DNA of 64,000 nucleotides from assembly GCF_014356525.2 (NCBI RefSeq), contig NC_052511.1, forward strand, positions 32,142,689-32,206,688. Direction: 5' to 3'. The notes beneath the pieces are model-generated. The model was not told where the DNA came from. It saw only the letters and a list, made by a program, of their open reading frames with translations, and ran no database searches. The position numbers and the translations under genes are program-made. This DNA is from Nilaparvata lugens (lineage: Eukaryota; Arthropoda; Insecta; Hemiptera; Delphacidae). Positions 10,991-21,976 of the stretch are shown here, piece after piece; the first letter of the stretch is position 1, and the number at the start of each line of letters is the position of its first letter.

Positions 10991-11378
10991 TAGATCTGCA
11001 TTCAAAAAATATTAAAAAACAGTTTTTCCATAATATAGGTAAATTTTTGAAATTTTATTCACACTCTCTGTCTCGGTTTTAACAGATGATGGAAAACTTG
11101 ATTAGCTGCTGCTCAAAGGAAAAAGGACGGATAAATCCTTTTATGCACGTTCAAGGAGTTTTTCCAGAGCTGAGACCCATTTCAAAGGAATTTTTGTATC
11201 AGGAATCGACTAAAAGATCAATAGTATTAGAGCGAAATGTACTGTACTTCATGTCTAATAGAGTGTATTGAGTTTATTGTAGGTATATGGTATATTGTAT
11301 AATTATAGTGTTTATTGTATATATTTCTACTCTTATAGTGAATATCAATTATATTGTATGTAGTATGTCTTATATTGT

Positions 11379-11493
11379 GTTTCTCTGCCTTGTTTGATAG
11401 TTATGGTCTGCCAGTCTTATGTGTTCGCGAATGAGGAGAAACAACGAACACATAAGACTGGCAGATCATAACCATCAAACAAGGCAGAGAAAC
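11379..11493. repeat. fold-back: 49-bp inverted repeat with 17-base loop
   Basis: Arms 11379-11427 and 11445-11493 are reverse complements at 47 of 49 positions. The right arm is LINE coding sequence that continues into 11494-11680 without a break ('HQTRQRN'). The left arm is therefore an inverted partial copy of it. The left arm also occurs at 6534-6587. Confidence 0.9.
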
Positions 11494-11680
11494 AAGAATT
11501 TAATAGTACCAAGGATGAACTCTACATTTGGACAAAGAAACTACATATATTTGGGACCAAAAATTTACAATTCAATATCAAATGACATTGGGGAATAATT
11601 CAATAGACACAAGTTCAAGAAAAGTTTATTTTCCTGGTTAGTTGATATTGAAGTAGAAAATCGTGAACATTTTTCGTAAA
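11446..11680 (+). pseudogene. LINE ORF2 C-terminal fragment
   Basis: In one frame: 'HQTRQRN', 'LIVPRMNSTFGQRNYIYLGP' and 'KIYNSISNDI', then a stop and 'HKFKKSLFSWL'. This is the C-terminal signature of insect Jockey/CR1-like ORF2 proteins, downstream of the reverse transcriptase. Only about 70 codons remain. The rest of the element is missing, and a different LINE starts about 500 bases on. Confidence 0.7.
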
Positions 11681-12160
11681 ATCTATATGTTACAAGAATT
11701 GAAGTGAAACTGAGAACAGGAAAGCCCAAGTTGCTCCCAGTTTTACAATTGACCTTAAAGTCTTGTAACATATTCTTGTATTCTTGTGTTTTACAAGACT
11801 TTGGAGATTTTCTTACAAGAGTTGGTTTGGTCCAGTGAGTAAAGAACGAGAGCAAAGCAGCACCAGCTTCATTCAATTTCTTCATCATTTTTGAGACTGA
11901 TTCCTTCTTTCGTTTCAATTGTAAGTTTAATATTATTTTACTGCATGGCATCATTCAAATTTAATGCAGATTATTCTTTCTTTCGCGAACTAATCGAGGG
12001 TTGAAATAGTTTGAATTAACATATTTGCTCTCAAACCACGTGCAAGCAATAATGGCTACTGGTTGCTCCATTATCTTTGTGCCGGTTTGGGCTCGTGTCA
12101 TCCGAGTGAATCTCTTTTACTCTATTACTACGGATTCTTCACTAAATTAAACTGATTAAA

Positions 12161-13069
12161 ATGGATAATTCCATCGAAAGTGAACAGTTTTTCAAAAGTG
12201 TGCTCAATAAAGTTAATTCTTTGTTAGATGCGAAGTTCCAAGAACTAAAAAGTGATATTTGTGAATCGATACTAGAACTGAAAAACATTTTTCAGTCAAT
12301 ATGTGGTGAATTAGATCAAGTGACTGAAATGTGCAAATTTTTAGAAAAAGAAAATGAACGTCTCTCATCAGAATTAGTTTGTTTGGAAAATTATTCTAGG
12401 AGAAACAATTTGCTGTTTTTCAACTTGCGTGATGAGGACAGTGAAGACTGGAATAAAACCGAACTTATTGATAAAGAATTTATCGAGAATGTTATGAAAG
12501 TCAAACTGGGAACCTACGATATAGAGAGGGCACACCGCTTGGGGAGAAGGGGACGGGAAACTAGGCCTAAAATCGTGAAATTTAACAACTGGAAAAAGAA
12601 GATGGAGGTACTAGGGGCTTTAAATAATCTGAAAGGCATCCCAGTGGGTGTTTCTGAGGACTATGCTGAGTTTACAAGACGCACCAGAGACTAATTAAAA
12701 CCGTTCTTGAATCAAGCCAAAGTACGCGGTCTGAAGGCTTTCCTTAAATTGGACAAGCTGATTGTCAACGGAAAACCCTATTCCAAACACAAACTGGATC
12801 GAGATGGCTTACCGAATCAGAGCGCTCAACAGCGGAGTCAACGGATGAATAGTCCCCCGCCAACGGGTGGGAAAAATCCTGAGAGGCAGAGATTCACAAC
12901 GAGGAAGTTGTGGACCCCATTACGACAACCTGTTCGAGGAGGAGCTGAGTGTCCGGAAGTAATCAACAATCCCCCAGCGGTAACCAATAACTCTCCAGAG
13001 GAGCGAGAATATCTCCAAACAGCATCGGCCGCTTCCAGGTCTCCGGATCCCGGGACCATCGAGAGGTGA
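12161..13069 (+). pseudogene. LINE ORF1 (coiled coil + RRM-like), one in-frame stop
   Basis: MDNSIESEQF start. Residues about 15-75 are a heptad-rich coiled coil, and then comes the hallmark 'LENYSRRNNLLFFNL' that opens the RNA-binding domain of ORF1 proteins in this LINE group. 'IERAHRLGRR' and 'RPKIVKFNNWKKK' follow. A TAA at 12692-12694 closes the frame. Translation resumes in the same frame with 'LKPFLNQAKVRGLKAFL' and 'KLIVNGKPYSKHKL', so a single base change explains the break. The last 80 codons are Pro/Arg-rich and low-complexity. The normal role is binding the element RNA as a ribonucleoprotein. Well supported as ORF1; the exact clade is less certain. Confidence 0.8.
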
Positions 13070-13229
13070 CGCGCTGACGACCGGAAAACCGACGGAGCTG
13101 GAGCAGTGGCTGAGCCAGGGCGCCATCACAAGAAGCAAAGGACGGTAAACGCAGGGCAGCAACCCAGGGAAAAGTGCATAGCAGGAAAAGGCGAACGGTA
13201 GGATTGTTAATAATTCATCCCATGGCGAA

Positions 13230-14469
13230 AAAGGTAATTCACAATTTCTAAATATTATTTTCTGGAATTGCCATGGAATGTTTCTAACATAGGCGCTGAA
13301 CAATCTGAAATATTTAACAATTGTAATGTAGTAGGAATAAGCGGAACTTGGGCCCACAAAGACATACATTTATCAAATAACTTCTCCGATTATAAATTTA
13401 TTCAGAAAAATTTTATAAAGGACAATGCTTTTGGTAGAGCTAGGGGTGGGCTCCTGTTTTTGTTTAAAAAAAGGGTTCAATGTCAGATAATAGAGAGTAA
13501 TGATACATTTATTTTTATTCAAATCAGAACTGTGAGTCCTTCTCTAACAATAATAATAGGACTTGTTTACTTGAGATTAGAAAATATGATTACTGACTTA
13601 CTGATTACTGACTATTAGAATTAAGACTATCTTGTGATAAAATGGTAAATGGATTAGGTAGAAAACTATTTAATGTAATGCAAAAAAACTTATTCTGTTT
13701 GCTGAATGGTAGAACTAGAAATGATTCACCAGGAAACTTTACTTTTGTTAATAGAAATGGTAAAAGCACTATAGACTTGGTTTGGGTGAACATGAACTAA
13801 TTACAGATAATAAAAGATATAACCGTATCAGACTTCATACTGTCATCCGACCACTTTCCACTTCTGGTTGAAACTAGATTAGGCGTCAGTAGGATTCAGG
13901 ATGGGGAGGGGGGGTTACAAAACAATTCGAGCAGATTGGTGTGGTTAGCCGAAAAAGAAGACTTGTACAAAATGTCAATGCAGTTGTCAATCCGATTAGA
14001 TAACCCTTGTCATAATATCAATGATTGTTATGATAACCTAGTAACAGCTGTCAAAGAGGAGGCTGAGAATTTAGGTATGATAAGGATTTCTAACAGTTCT
14101 ACTAATTTCAAAAACAAAGCATGGTACGATAAGCAGTGCATTGATGCAATGAGAGGCCTCCGGAAAATATACAGAATTATGAGAAATAACAATAATTTTA
14201 GTGAGGAAAATTTGAATACATATTTGATGCAAAAGAAATCGTATAAACTGCTATTGAAGAACAAGAAAAATGATCATTTCATTGAAATGAGAGATAAAAT
14301 TTCAAAAATAGACAATTCAAAGGAGTTTTGGGCAGCTGTCAGATTTTTTAATAGTAGGCCATTCGCACAGAATAACATAAGCGACCAGATGTGGATAGAT
14401 TTTTTAAAAAGAAAGTACTCGGCTGAATTGATTTCTCAATTGCATGAATTATTCAACTCAAAGATTTGA
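13230..14469 (+). pseudogene. LINE ORF2 endonuclease domain and linker, degenerate
   Basis: An APE-like endonuclease is readable across three frameshifts: 'IIFWNCHGM' (metal-site Asn), 'NVVGISGTWAHK', 'GGLLFLFKK', 'GNFTFVNRNGKSTIDLVWVN' (Asp of the ST-IDL motif) and 'LSSDHFPLLVET' (SDH motif). In family members the second motif is SETW and its Glu binds metal; here it is SGTW, so this copy is catalytically dead as well as frameshifted. The linker 'KNKAWYDKQCIDAMRGLRK' follows, and the frame ends with 'LHELFNSKI' at 14469. In an intact element the domain nicks the target DNA for priming. Confidence 0.8.
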
Positions 14470-14594
14470 CTCGTTTTATACAGTCCACATCAGAACATTT
14501 GAAGCTTGTATTTCGAGCTATTTAAATCTTATGAACCAGTATTTACGTTCCATTCTGGTTCCATATAGAAAATAAGAATCTACTTGAAAATAAT

Positions 14595-15801
14595 CTGATT
14601 CAATCATCTAAGCGTAGAAGCATGGTAAAAAACGATAGTGCTAGAGAGTGGCTGGAAATGTTACCTACGCTTCCATCACACTATGCAAGGAAAGACACAA
14701 ACAAATTGTACCTTGAGCCAATTTGAGAGTCCAAATCTTCATTGTACAGAGAGTATCAAAAGCACTCATTAGAAAATAACAAGCCTTGTGCATCTTTAGC
14801 ACTATTCTCTGACTTATTTGAAGAAATTAATCTACCAATTTTTTCCCCTCGCAAAGATCAGTGTGACTTGTGCTGCTCCTATAAAGTTGGCAATGTTCCC
14901 AAAGAAGTTTGGGATGATCACATTTCAGAAAAAAACCTTGCTCGATCATAAAAAGAGGATGATAAATTGAAATCAATGAATGGAGAGATTTACTGTTTGA
15001 ATGCTGACGTCCAAGCTGTAAAGATCACCCCGATGCTTAAAGCTAGTGCTTTAAATCATAAAACTAAGTTGAGCAGCCACAACTTTTCAGTGTACATCCC
15101 ATCCACCCACCAATGTAAATGCTATTGGTTCAACGAATGTGAGGGCAATTCAACTGCAAATACCTTTGCTTCTTGTATTTTTGACTACTTAGAAGAAAGA
15201 TGCATCAACCCAAAGCTTCCAATTGTTCTGTACACTGATGGATGTACTGCTCAAAATAGGAACCATGTTCTTTCAAACGCTCTACTCTTATTCTCTGTGA
15301 AACATCACATTGAAATCGTCCAGAACTTTTTGATAAAAGGCTACACCCAGATGGAGGGAGATTCCGTACATGCGAGAATAAAAAATGAGTTGAAAAATAT
15401 AGACATCAACTCACCCTACGAGTTTGTTAGGCTTACAAAAGAAGCAAGGGGTAATCCATTCTCGTACAATGTAAAATACCTGAAATTTGACTTTTTAAAG
15501 ATTTTTCAAAATTGGATTATTATTCATCTATCCTACCAGGAGGTAAGGAGACCCAATCGTAACAGATATCCATATATTGAAATATAATCCATCTGGTATT
15601 ATACAGTACAAGTTGAAATTTAATGACGAGTACAAGGATCTCCCAAGAAGACCGTCAAAAGTGCAAATAGATGTTCATTTGAAAAACCTTCATGAAAGAA
15701 GACTTCCTATCCAACGTTCAAAGTGGATACACCTTCAAGAACTTAAGTCTGTAGTTCCAGAAGATTTTCATAATTTTTATGACAGCCTCCCATATGCTTG
15801 A
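14595..15801 (+). pseudogene. DUF7869-type transposase-like protein, lineage 1
   Basis: Pieces in order: 'EMLPTLPSHYARKDTNKLYL' (about 14660-14720); 'FSPRKDQCDLCC' (knuckle-like, near 14850); 'YCLNADVQAVKITP' (first conserved Asp, near 15000); 'VLYTDGCTAQNRNHV' (second Asp, near 15235); 'MEGDSVHARIKNE' (Glu near 15390, 50 residues after the second Asp); and a C-terminal 'SKWIHLQELKSVVPEDFHNF'. It is broken by a TGA near 14725, a TAA at 14949-14951 and a frameshift at about 15580. I read the three acidic residues as a possible DDE triad on an RNase H fold, as in the three relatives at 35.6, 48.3 and 54.1 kb. Terminal repeats are not visible for this copy. Family name and function are inference. 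Confidence 0.6.
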
Positions 15802-15826
15802 AAGTATTACTTCAAATACAATTTAC

Positions 15827-15927
15827 TTTATAATAAATTGTGTTATTATCTTGCACTTTTACAACAGTACTTATGATTTTGATGTACTGTTGTAAAAATG
15901 CAAGATAATAACACAATTTATTATAAA
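15827..15927. repeat. fold-back: 44-bp inverted repeat with 13-base loop
   Basis: Arms 15827-15870 and 15884-15927 match at 43 of 44 positions. It begins 26 bases after the stop codon of the lineage 1 protein. Weak inverted similarity continues outside the arms, so it looks like an inverted duplication of the 3' end of that element. Confidence 0.9.
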
Positions 15928-16049
15928 TATTATCAACAGTTCAAGCAGGATGAAGACAAAAGAAGAAAATAATTTACTTTACTCTTTGAGTAGTTTGTGA
16001 TATTATCCATAATGATTAGAAGAACTAGCTATAAAGGTCCCCATTCATG

Positions 16050-16210
16050 ACAGAACATATCCACAGAACATATCCGAATCCACAGAACATATCCGAATCC
16101 ACAGAACATATCCACAGAACATATCCGAATCCACAGAACATATCCGAATCCACAGAACATATCCACAGAACATATCCGAATCCACAGAACATATCCGAAT
16201 CCACAGAACG
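16050..16210. repeat. minisatellite, CACAGAACATATCCGAATC-type units
   Basis: Two units alternate, a 13-mer (CACAGAACATATC) and a 19-mer (CACAGAACATATCCGAATC). They are organised in a higher-order 51-bp block (13+19+19) repeated about three times. The 67-codon minus-strand frame across it is only the translated repeat. Confidence 0.9.
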
Positions 16211-16762
16211 TTGGTGAGAATCAGCCAATTGGAGGATAATTTCTGTGGATTTGGCTCCGTTGACTCCGTCGTGAATGGGGTCCTTAAAGGATATCTAGTT
16301 TTTAAATAAATCTAAGATTATGACAATTCTAGTTCTTTTATTAAACGATTTATTTGTTTCAATTTGCAATGATAGATATATGAAAATCCAATATCACTTA
16401 TATGGATAATCCTGAAGACTTCTGCATTTTTCAATTTAAAAATTTTATGAGGCTTTATTCACTTTTGTGTTCGAATAAATAAATCTAGTGATATTGTAAT
16501 TCTGTGTTTTCATAGTCTAATACCTTGCATGTCGGATATGAATGAATTCCAATACCTTGTATCTCAGATTCCTAGTTCTAATAACTTGTGTAACTAATAA
16601 CTATGTTAAGCTGGGTTTTCGTTTGTGCGTAAATGCTGTCGTCGACCACGACAGGGGGAGGGGATCTCACATTGGGTAGATTTCATCAATTTATCCAAAT
16701 AACCTAAAAGATTATGTTCAATTATGTTTTAATGGGGGAGGTTGAGTTCATACTTTTTTATA
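16211..16762. other. no recognisable gene
   Basis: AT-rich, without long frames or clear repeats, ending at the TA target site of the Tigger element. Confidence 0.5.
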
Positions 16763-17569
16763 CATTAGAGTCTCGATTAACCGAGTCTCGGTCAACCGAG
16801 GTTCCGTGTTAACCGAGCCTTGGATCGGCCAAGGTCAATCTAGGTCTATTTTTGGCCCACCTGTACACTTGCGCTCCTGGCTGTACATGCGACCTTGACT
16901 GAGTCACGCACTCCCTCCCCACCCCCAATCACCGTTGCACCAGTTGGCTGCCGCATCAGTTAGTCGTCTGCTTGTCATTGCATCGTCAACATGTGAATAA
17001 GTGAGTTTAGTGCGAATTGCGATACGATGAGCATGAAACGGAAACGAGTTGTCCTTTCATTAGAGGACAAATTGTGTGCTCTCAAGCGTTTAGACAAAGG
17101 TGAATCCTTGAAAAAAGTGGATAGTGATTTGGGTGTTGGTGAAGTGACCGTGGGCGATTGGAGGCGCAAACGGGAGCAGCTGGAAAAATGGGTGTCTCAG
17201 CGAACTCAATCAACAAGTGACAAGCAAGTTGCGACCAAGAGGAAGACTATGAAAGATAGTGAGTACGAACAAACTTCAGAAGCGCTGTTCATATGGCTTC
17301 AGCAGATGAGAGGTACGGGTAGCCCGTTATCAGGACCAATTTTACAAGCCAAAGCTTTGGAATTTTACTGTCGCTTTCAAGATGGAAAAGAAGACTTCAC
17401 AGCAAGCATCGGCTGGCTAGACTGGTGGAAGAAGCGATACGGGGTTAGGCAGTTAAACATTAAAGGAGAACTATTGTCTGCTAATACAAGCTCAGTTGAT
17501 CCTTTTGTAAAATCCTTAGATGAGTTGATCAAGGAACAAAACTTAAGCCCCCAGCAAATATACAACTGC

Positions 17570-17577
17570 GATGAAAC
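17570..17577. repeat. 8-bp target site duplication, left (GATGAAAC)
   Basis: GATGAAAC directly before the hAT left end; the same 8 bases follow the right end at 23422-23429. Eight bases is the hAT standard. Confidence 0.9.
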
Positions 17578-18212
17578 CAGGCGCGGATCCACGGGGGGGG
17601 GGAAAGGGGAAATTTCCCCCCCCCCAAATTTCGGCTTAAGCACTATATAGAATTGATTTTTCAACCATTTAAGTGAATATAAATATCTGTACACTAAAAC
17701 TGAAAAATCATATTCTTTCATATTCAACCTGTAGAGAGAATTGAAAATATTCAATATAAAATATAAATATTCCTATTCAATACTCTCTGACTATGAATAC
17801 ATCAATAAACTCTTGTTTGAAGTGCATGAGTATTGTTTCTATAGTTTTTTTAAGACAATTCATCAAAGATGATAATAGTCTAGGCTGACGTCAGGCTGCT
17901 AGGTCAGCAATTCTTGTCCACACACTTGTGATGCTCTTTTTTTTAGTTAGTAAGAATCTCATTGAAATCGTCACACATCTTTGAAACTAGAACCAGAAAA
18001 ACAAAGCTCTATTACATTAGAAACTAAATAATCCATAGAAAGCTCAAATTCGATGATAGAAGAAAAAATCAAGATGATCCAATCTCAGCACAGTGAGTAG
18101 AGTATCATGGAATTTTGAAAAATTCAAATATCTTAAATTTTATCATTTTTGGATCTTTCTACTGGATATAGAGATCAAAGCGCTCAGTTCCTAGAAAAAT
18201 ACCGGCGTCAAC

Positions 18213-18262
18213 TCCTTTGACGGTCCGAGCGGCGAGCTCCTGCCACTCGGACTATCAAAGGA
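18213..18262. repeat. 17-bp inverted repeat in hAT 5' arm
   Basis: TCCTTTGACGGTCCGAG (18213-18229) pairs with CTCGGACTATCAAAGGA (18246-18262), 15 of 17 positions, around a GC-rich 16-base loop. It is a local GC-rich island about 350 bases upstream of the presumed first exon. It could be a transposase or regulatory protein site. Confidence 0.6.
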
Positions 18263-18617
18263 AGCCGACTTGTTTGATCGTAGGCTTGTTATAATTTTAT
18301 AATTGTTTCTATGAACTAATTATTTGGTCCAGGCTGTGGTTGGTCCGGTAGTCGCCTTTGTGCGATCATTATTTCGTTTTCAACTATGAGAATTGTTAGC
18401 TATTCCAAGTAGCACAATTCTCAGAAATTTTATAAATCTGGATGGCAAGCATTTCTTGACTGGTTGGAAATCGTTGAAAGCATTTTAGTTCAGTACTAAC
18501 AGTCGGTATGGAAACATTATTGGAGTCACATCGACGCAGTCATGTACCAGAACAGCTTGTGATTAAGGAACTGAGGAAATCGCTACATCTCTAGAAAAAT
18601 ATTTTCAACACTTCACA

Positions 18618-21600
18618 ATGGTGAGTATTAAAATGCATTCTATTATGAGAGTATGGGTATGGCATTATTTATGCTAAATAATGATATTATTGGTACATCT
18701 CTATTTTTCCCAATTTATTGTAGACTAGAAAAAAGATTGATCTAAATTCAATTTAAACCACCGCCAATAAGACATGAATAGATAAAGGGTGTGATTTTAT
18801 ACGTCATGAATTATAATTATTATCGAAGAGAAAATCTACTCACAAATGCTGATTACAGAGAATATTTTATTCAACTGACGTGGAATGACAATATAACATA
18901 GCTCATCAGTGCAATAACTAACATAGTTAATGTTTCATTAGATAGGACAGTTGACTTCCACTCATTCTGATTAGATTAACAATAACTGTACAAAAATATA
19001 ATTAATATTTTTACGTTAAATTCCAGGACGCTTAGCCTACGTCTTGTTGAGAGTCTTGCGAGAAGTAACAGTCACTTGATTTTTTATTATTTATTTTATT
19101 ATTTGAATTCAGTCTGTGTTTCTGTTTTTACAGCTAGAGCTGATTAATTTGAAAAAAAAATTCTTATGCTCTATAGGCTAACTTATTATTTACTGTAAAC
19201 TTCAAAACACCACCTTGTTCATTTTTCAGATAAACAAACTTGTTTTTTTTCTGTTTAACAGTTTATATTTTCCACATTACAGGTGTGTCATGGAAATGTG
19301 AAATGAAAGTGCTTTTCATGACTTGTAACTTATAATTTTTTTTCATTCCCAGGCTCAACGATCCAACCAAAGTCTGATTTCTGCCTTCTTTGGTCAGGCT
19401 GCGAAGAAACGCAGAACCGATCAGGAAGAGAGGATTGCTGTAGATGCTACCGAGCCCGCTACTGATTCTCCATCGTTTGCAGATGATACAGTCGAACCTC
19501 ATCAGGCAAGTGATGACAAAACTTTAGAGAATATTGCTCAGTGCTCATCGGCATCAGCAACTAGTAATCCAGATGCTGAACTCCACCACTTGCAGCACGA
19601 CTCTTACACCACATCATCTACGGAATCAATGAGGTCAGATGCATGCCCTAATTCCTCATTAAATGACATTGGACATTATATTGGTAAAACCATCGATGAA
19701 CATACTAAAATGAAATTATTGGAGCAACCGTGGGTCCCACCAGAAAATTACTCTTTTCCTCACTCAAAACGATCTGTATCAGGAAAATCAATAAAAAATT
19801 TTCTTAGGCCAAGTCATTTACAGGCACATAAGGATTGGCTCGTACTTTCCGATGTAAAACAAGGGCTGTTCTGTAAATACTGTCCGTGGTTCACTAATCG
19901 TAATGAGGGGGGCTACTGCAAGAATGTTGCTCTAAAAACTCTTGTAACCGAACCTTTGAGAAATTTCAAAAAATTAACAGGATCTGATGGACACTTGGAA
20001 GTCCACTGCAATACCCAATATCATAAAGATGCCGTGACAGCAGGGAAAAACTTTCTAAGAGTATACCACTGCCCGAAAATGGAAGTAAATAACCTCATCA
20101 ATGAAGAACGGCTCTCTCAATCCCAGAAAAATCGTCAGAAACTTCTTTCTATAGTTAAAACTGTCATTTTGCTTGGTAGGCAGAATATTCCTATGAGGGG
20201 GCACAGAGACGATGGGCCACTCAATTTAGAGATGAGTGATACAGTCTCTAATGAGGGTAACTTTAAAGCTTTGATTAAATTTAGAATAATTGATGCTGGG
20301 GATAAAGTTTTGGAGGATCACATCAATACATCATCATCAAGATCCACTTACATCAGCAAATCTACTCAGAATAATATCATAGAGTGCTGCAAAGCAGAAA
20401 TTACTGATGTTATTCTGAGTAGAATTGCGAAAGCTGAGCTTTATTCGATTATGTTTGATGAAACCAGTGATATTTCACAGAGAGCACAGGTGAGTATTGT
20501 ACTGCGTTATGTGCACTTTGAAAAGGAGTTTGAAATAAGAGAGGACTTCATCACATTTATTGATGCATTTGAAGACATGAAAGAAGCTGATGAAGATAAT
20601 CTGGGCGACGAAAGAAGTAATAGTGAGGTCGAAATGAGAAGGCATTAGTGGTAAGAACCTGGGTGCAATTGAGAAAAATTGACGATTTAAAACTTCCTTT
20701 TGATAAGTGTATAGGGATTGGAACTGATGGCTGTAGCGTTATGCTGTCTGATAATGGGGCTGTCAAGGAGATACAAAAAGTTGCTAAAAATGCTATAACA
20801 ACACCCTGCTATAACCATAAGTTGAACAATAGCATTTCAAAATGCTCCAATATAAAACTCATAGAGAATTCAGTGAGTGTTTTAAAAGAGGTGATCGCTT
20901 TCTTCTCATTTCCAAAAAGAAATACAGCATTGAAAAATTTTCTTGGGAAGAAAATGACTCACCTATGTGAAACCAGGTGGACTGAGAGGCATGATGGAGT
21001 TCTTCAGTTCACAACCAGTTTACCTGATATCCTGGCTTGCCTACATAAAATTTCTGAGTGGAAGGATAAAAAAACCTCAGGCAAAGCATCCTTATTGATA
21101 ACCGCCTTATGTGACAGTAAACTAATAATTGGTTTATTTTGCCTTAGTGATATCTTGAGTTTATCTCTGCCATTGAGTAGAATACTACAAAAAGAAACAC
21201 TGGACCTTTGTAAGTCAGCCGAACTTCTAAATAGCCTTCTAGAGCTGTTGAATGAGAGAAGGCAAAACAGTATTGAGTACTTCAATTGTGTCTACATGCA
21301 AGCCCAAGAAATCGCCAGGAAATTGGACGTTGAACTGAAAATCCCAAGATTATGTGGGCGTCAAACTCAACGGTCCAATCATCCATCAGCAACAACAGAA
21401 GAGTACTTTAGACTCACAGTGTATGTTCCAGTACTGGATAATATAATTCAGGATCTAAAGACAAGATTCACATCTGATGTCCTTAACGTATTCCACCTCC
21501 CCCTACTGCTTCCAGAGGGAATTGTAAATACTAGTGTGCAAGATATGCAAAAATCAATTGATCCTATTATGAATAGATTTGGTTCAATAATGAAAGATAA

Positions 21601-21976
21601 TCGTGACCTGTCTTCCCTGAAGCTTAATGCAGAAATGGCTCATTGGAGAAACAAATGGCAGAGATATAATAAGGAAGGGTTGCCATTACCAACAAACGCT
21701 TTGAATGTCTTGAGAGAATGCGAAAAAGACATCTACCCAACGATCCATTTTCTATTGAGAGTTTTGTGTACTTTACCTGTAAGTAACGCAAGCTCAGAAA
21801 GATCTTTCTCAACTCTGCGGCTCTTAAAAACTTGGTTGAGGAGTACAATGTCGGAGAACCGTCTAGTAGGATTGGCCCTACTTTACATACTTTACATTCA
21901 CCCGGATATAGTTATAGATCCTGAAAAAATTGTTGAGAGGTTTGCCAAATCAGGGACCCATAGAATAATTTTATAA
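18618..21976 (+). pseudogene. hAT transposase (ZMYM1-like: TTF zinc finger, DUF4371, dimerisation domain), frameshifted
   Basis: I infer exon 1 as the ATG at 18618-18620 directly before GTGAGT. The intron runs to AG at 19351-19352, and exon 2 opens 'AQRSNQSLISAFFGQAAKKR' in the frame of the long open stretch. Domains: TTF-type zinc finger near 'LFCKYCPWFTNRNEGGYC'; DUF4371 with 'LLGRQNIPMRGHRDD' and 'YSIMFDETSDISQRAQ' (first catalytic Asp); then 'CIGIGTDGCSVM' (second Asp), 'CETRWTERHD', and the C-terminal 'SNASSERSFSTLRLLKTWL' (Glu). The frame closes with TAG at 20646-20648 and resumes from 20648 in another frame. The short stretch 'GISGKNLGAI' in the third frame suggests two small indels between about 20580 and 20690. 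Otherwise it is long and well preserved, so inactivation looks recent. Confidence 0.88.

Larger units (their letters stand above)
9334..11333 (+). mobile_element. Merlin-like DNA transposon, copy C
   Basis: Aligns with copy A over its whole length (about 2.0 kb) with very few differences, so the two are recent copies. It contains the transposase remnant, the hAT C-terminal fragment and the small ATGATGGAAAAC exon-like frame at 11086-11271. The flanks differ from those of copy A on both sides. Confidence 0.75.
12040..14470 (+). mobile_element. non-LTR retrotransposon (CR1/Jockey-like) with ORF1 and endonuclease, RT missing
   Basis: 5' leader from about 12040, ORF1 at 12161-13069, then ORF2 from about 13230. 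ORF2 ends at 14469 just before the reverse-transcriptase domain would start, where the sequence changes into the DUF7869-type gene. A 3'-truncated LINE is unusual, since reverse transcription normally loses the 5' side. The loss is therefore more likely a later deletion or replacement by the neighbouring element. Confidence 0.75.

Noticed and set aside
12838..13369. Minus-strand frames of 73 and 149 codons opposite the LINE
   Set aside because: Antisense shadow of ORF1 and the ORF1-ORF2 spacer; no family motif.
16025..16228. 67-codon minus-strand frame with FCGFGYVLW repeats
   Set aside because: Only the translated minisatellite.
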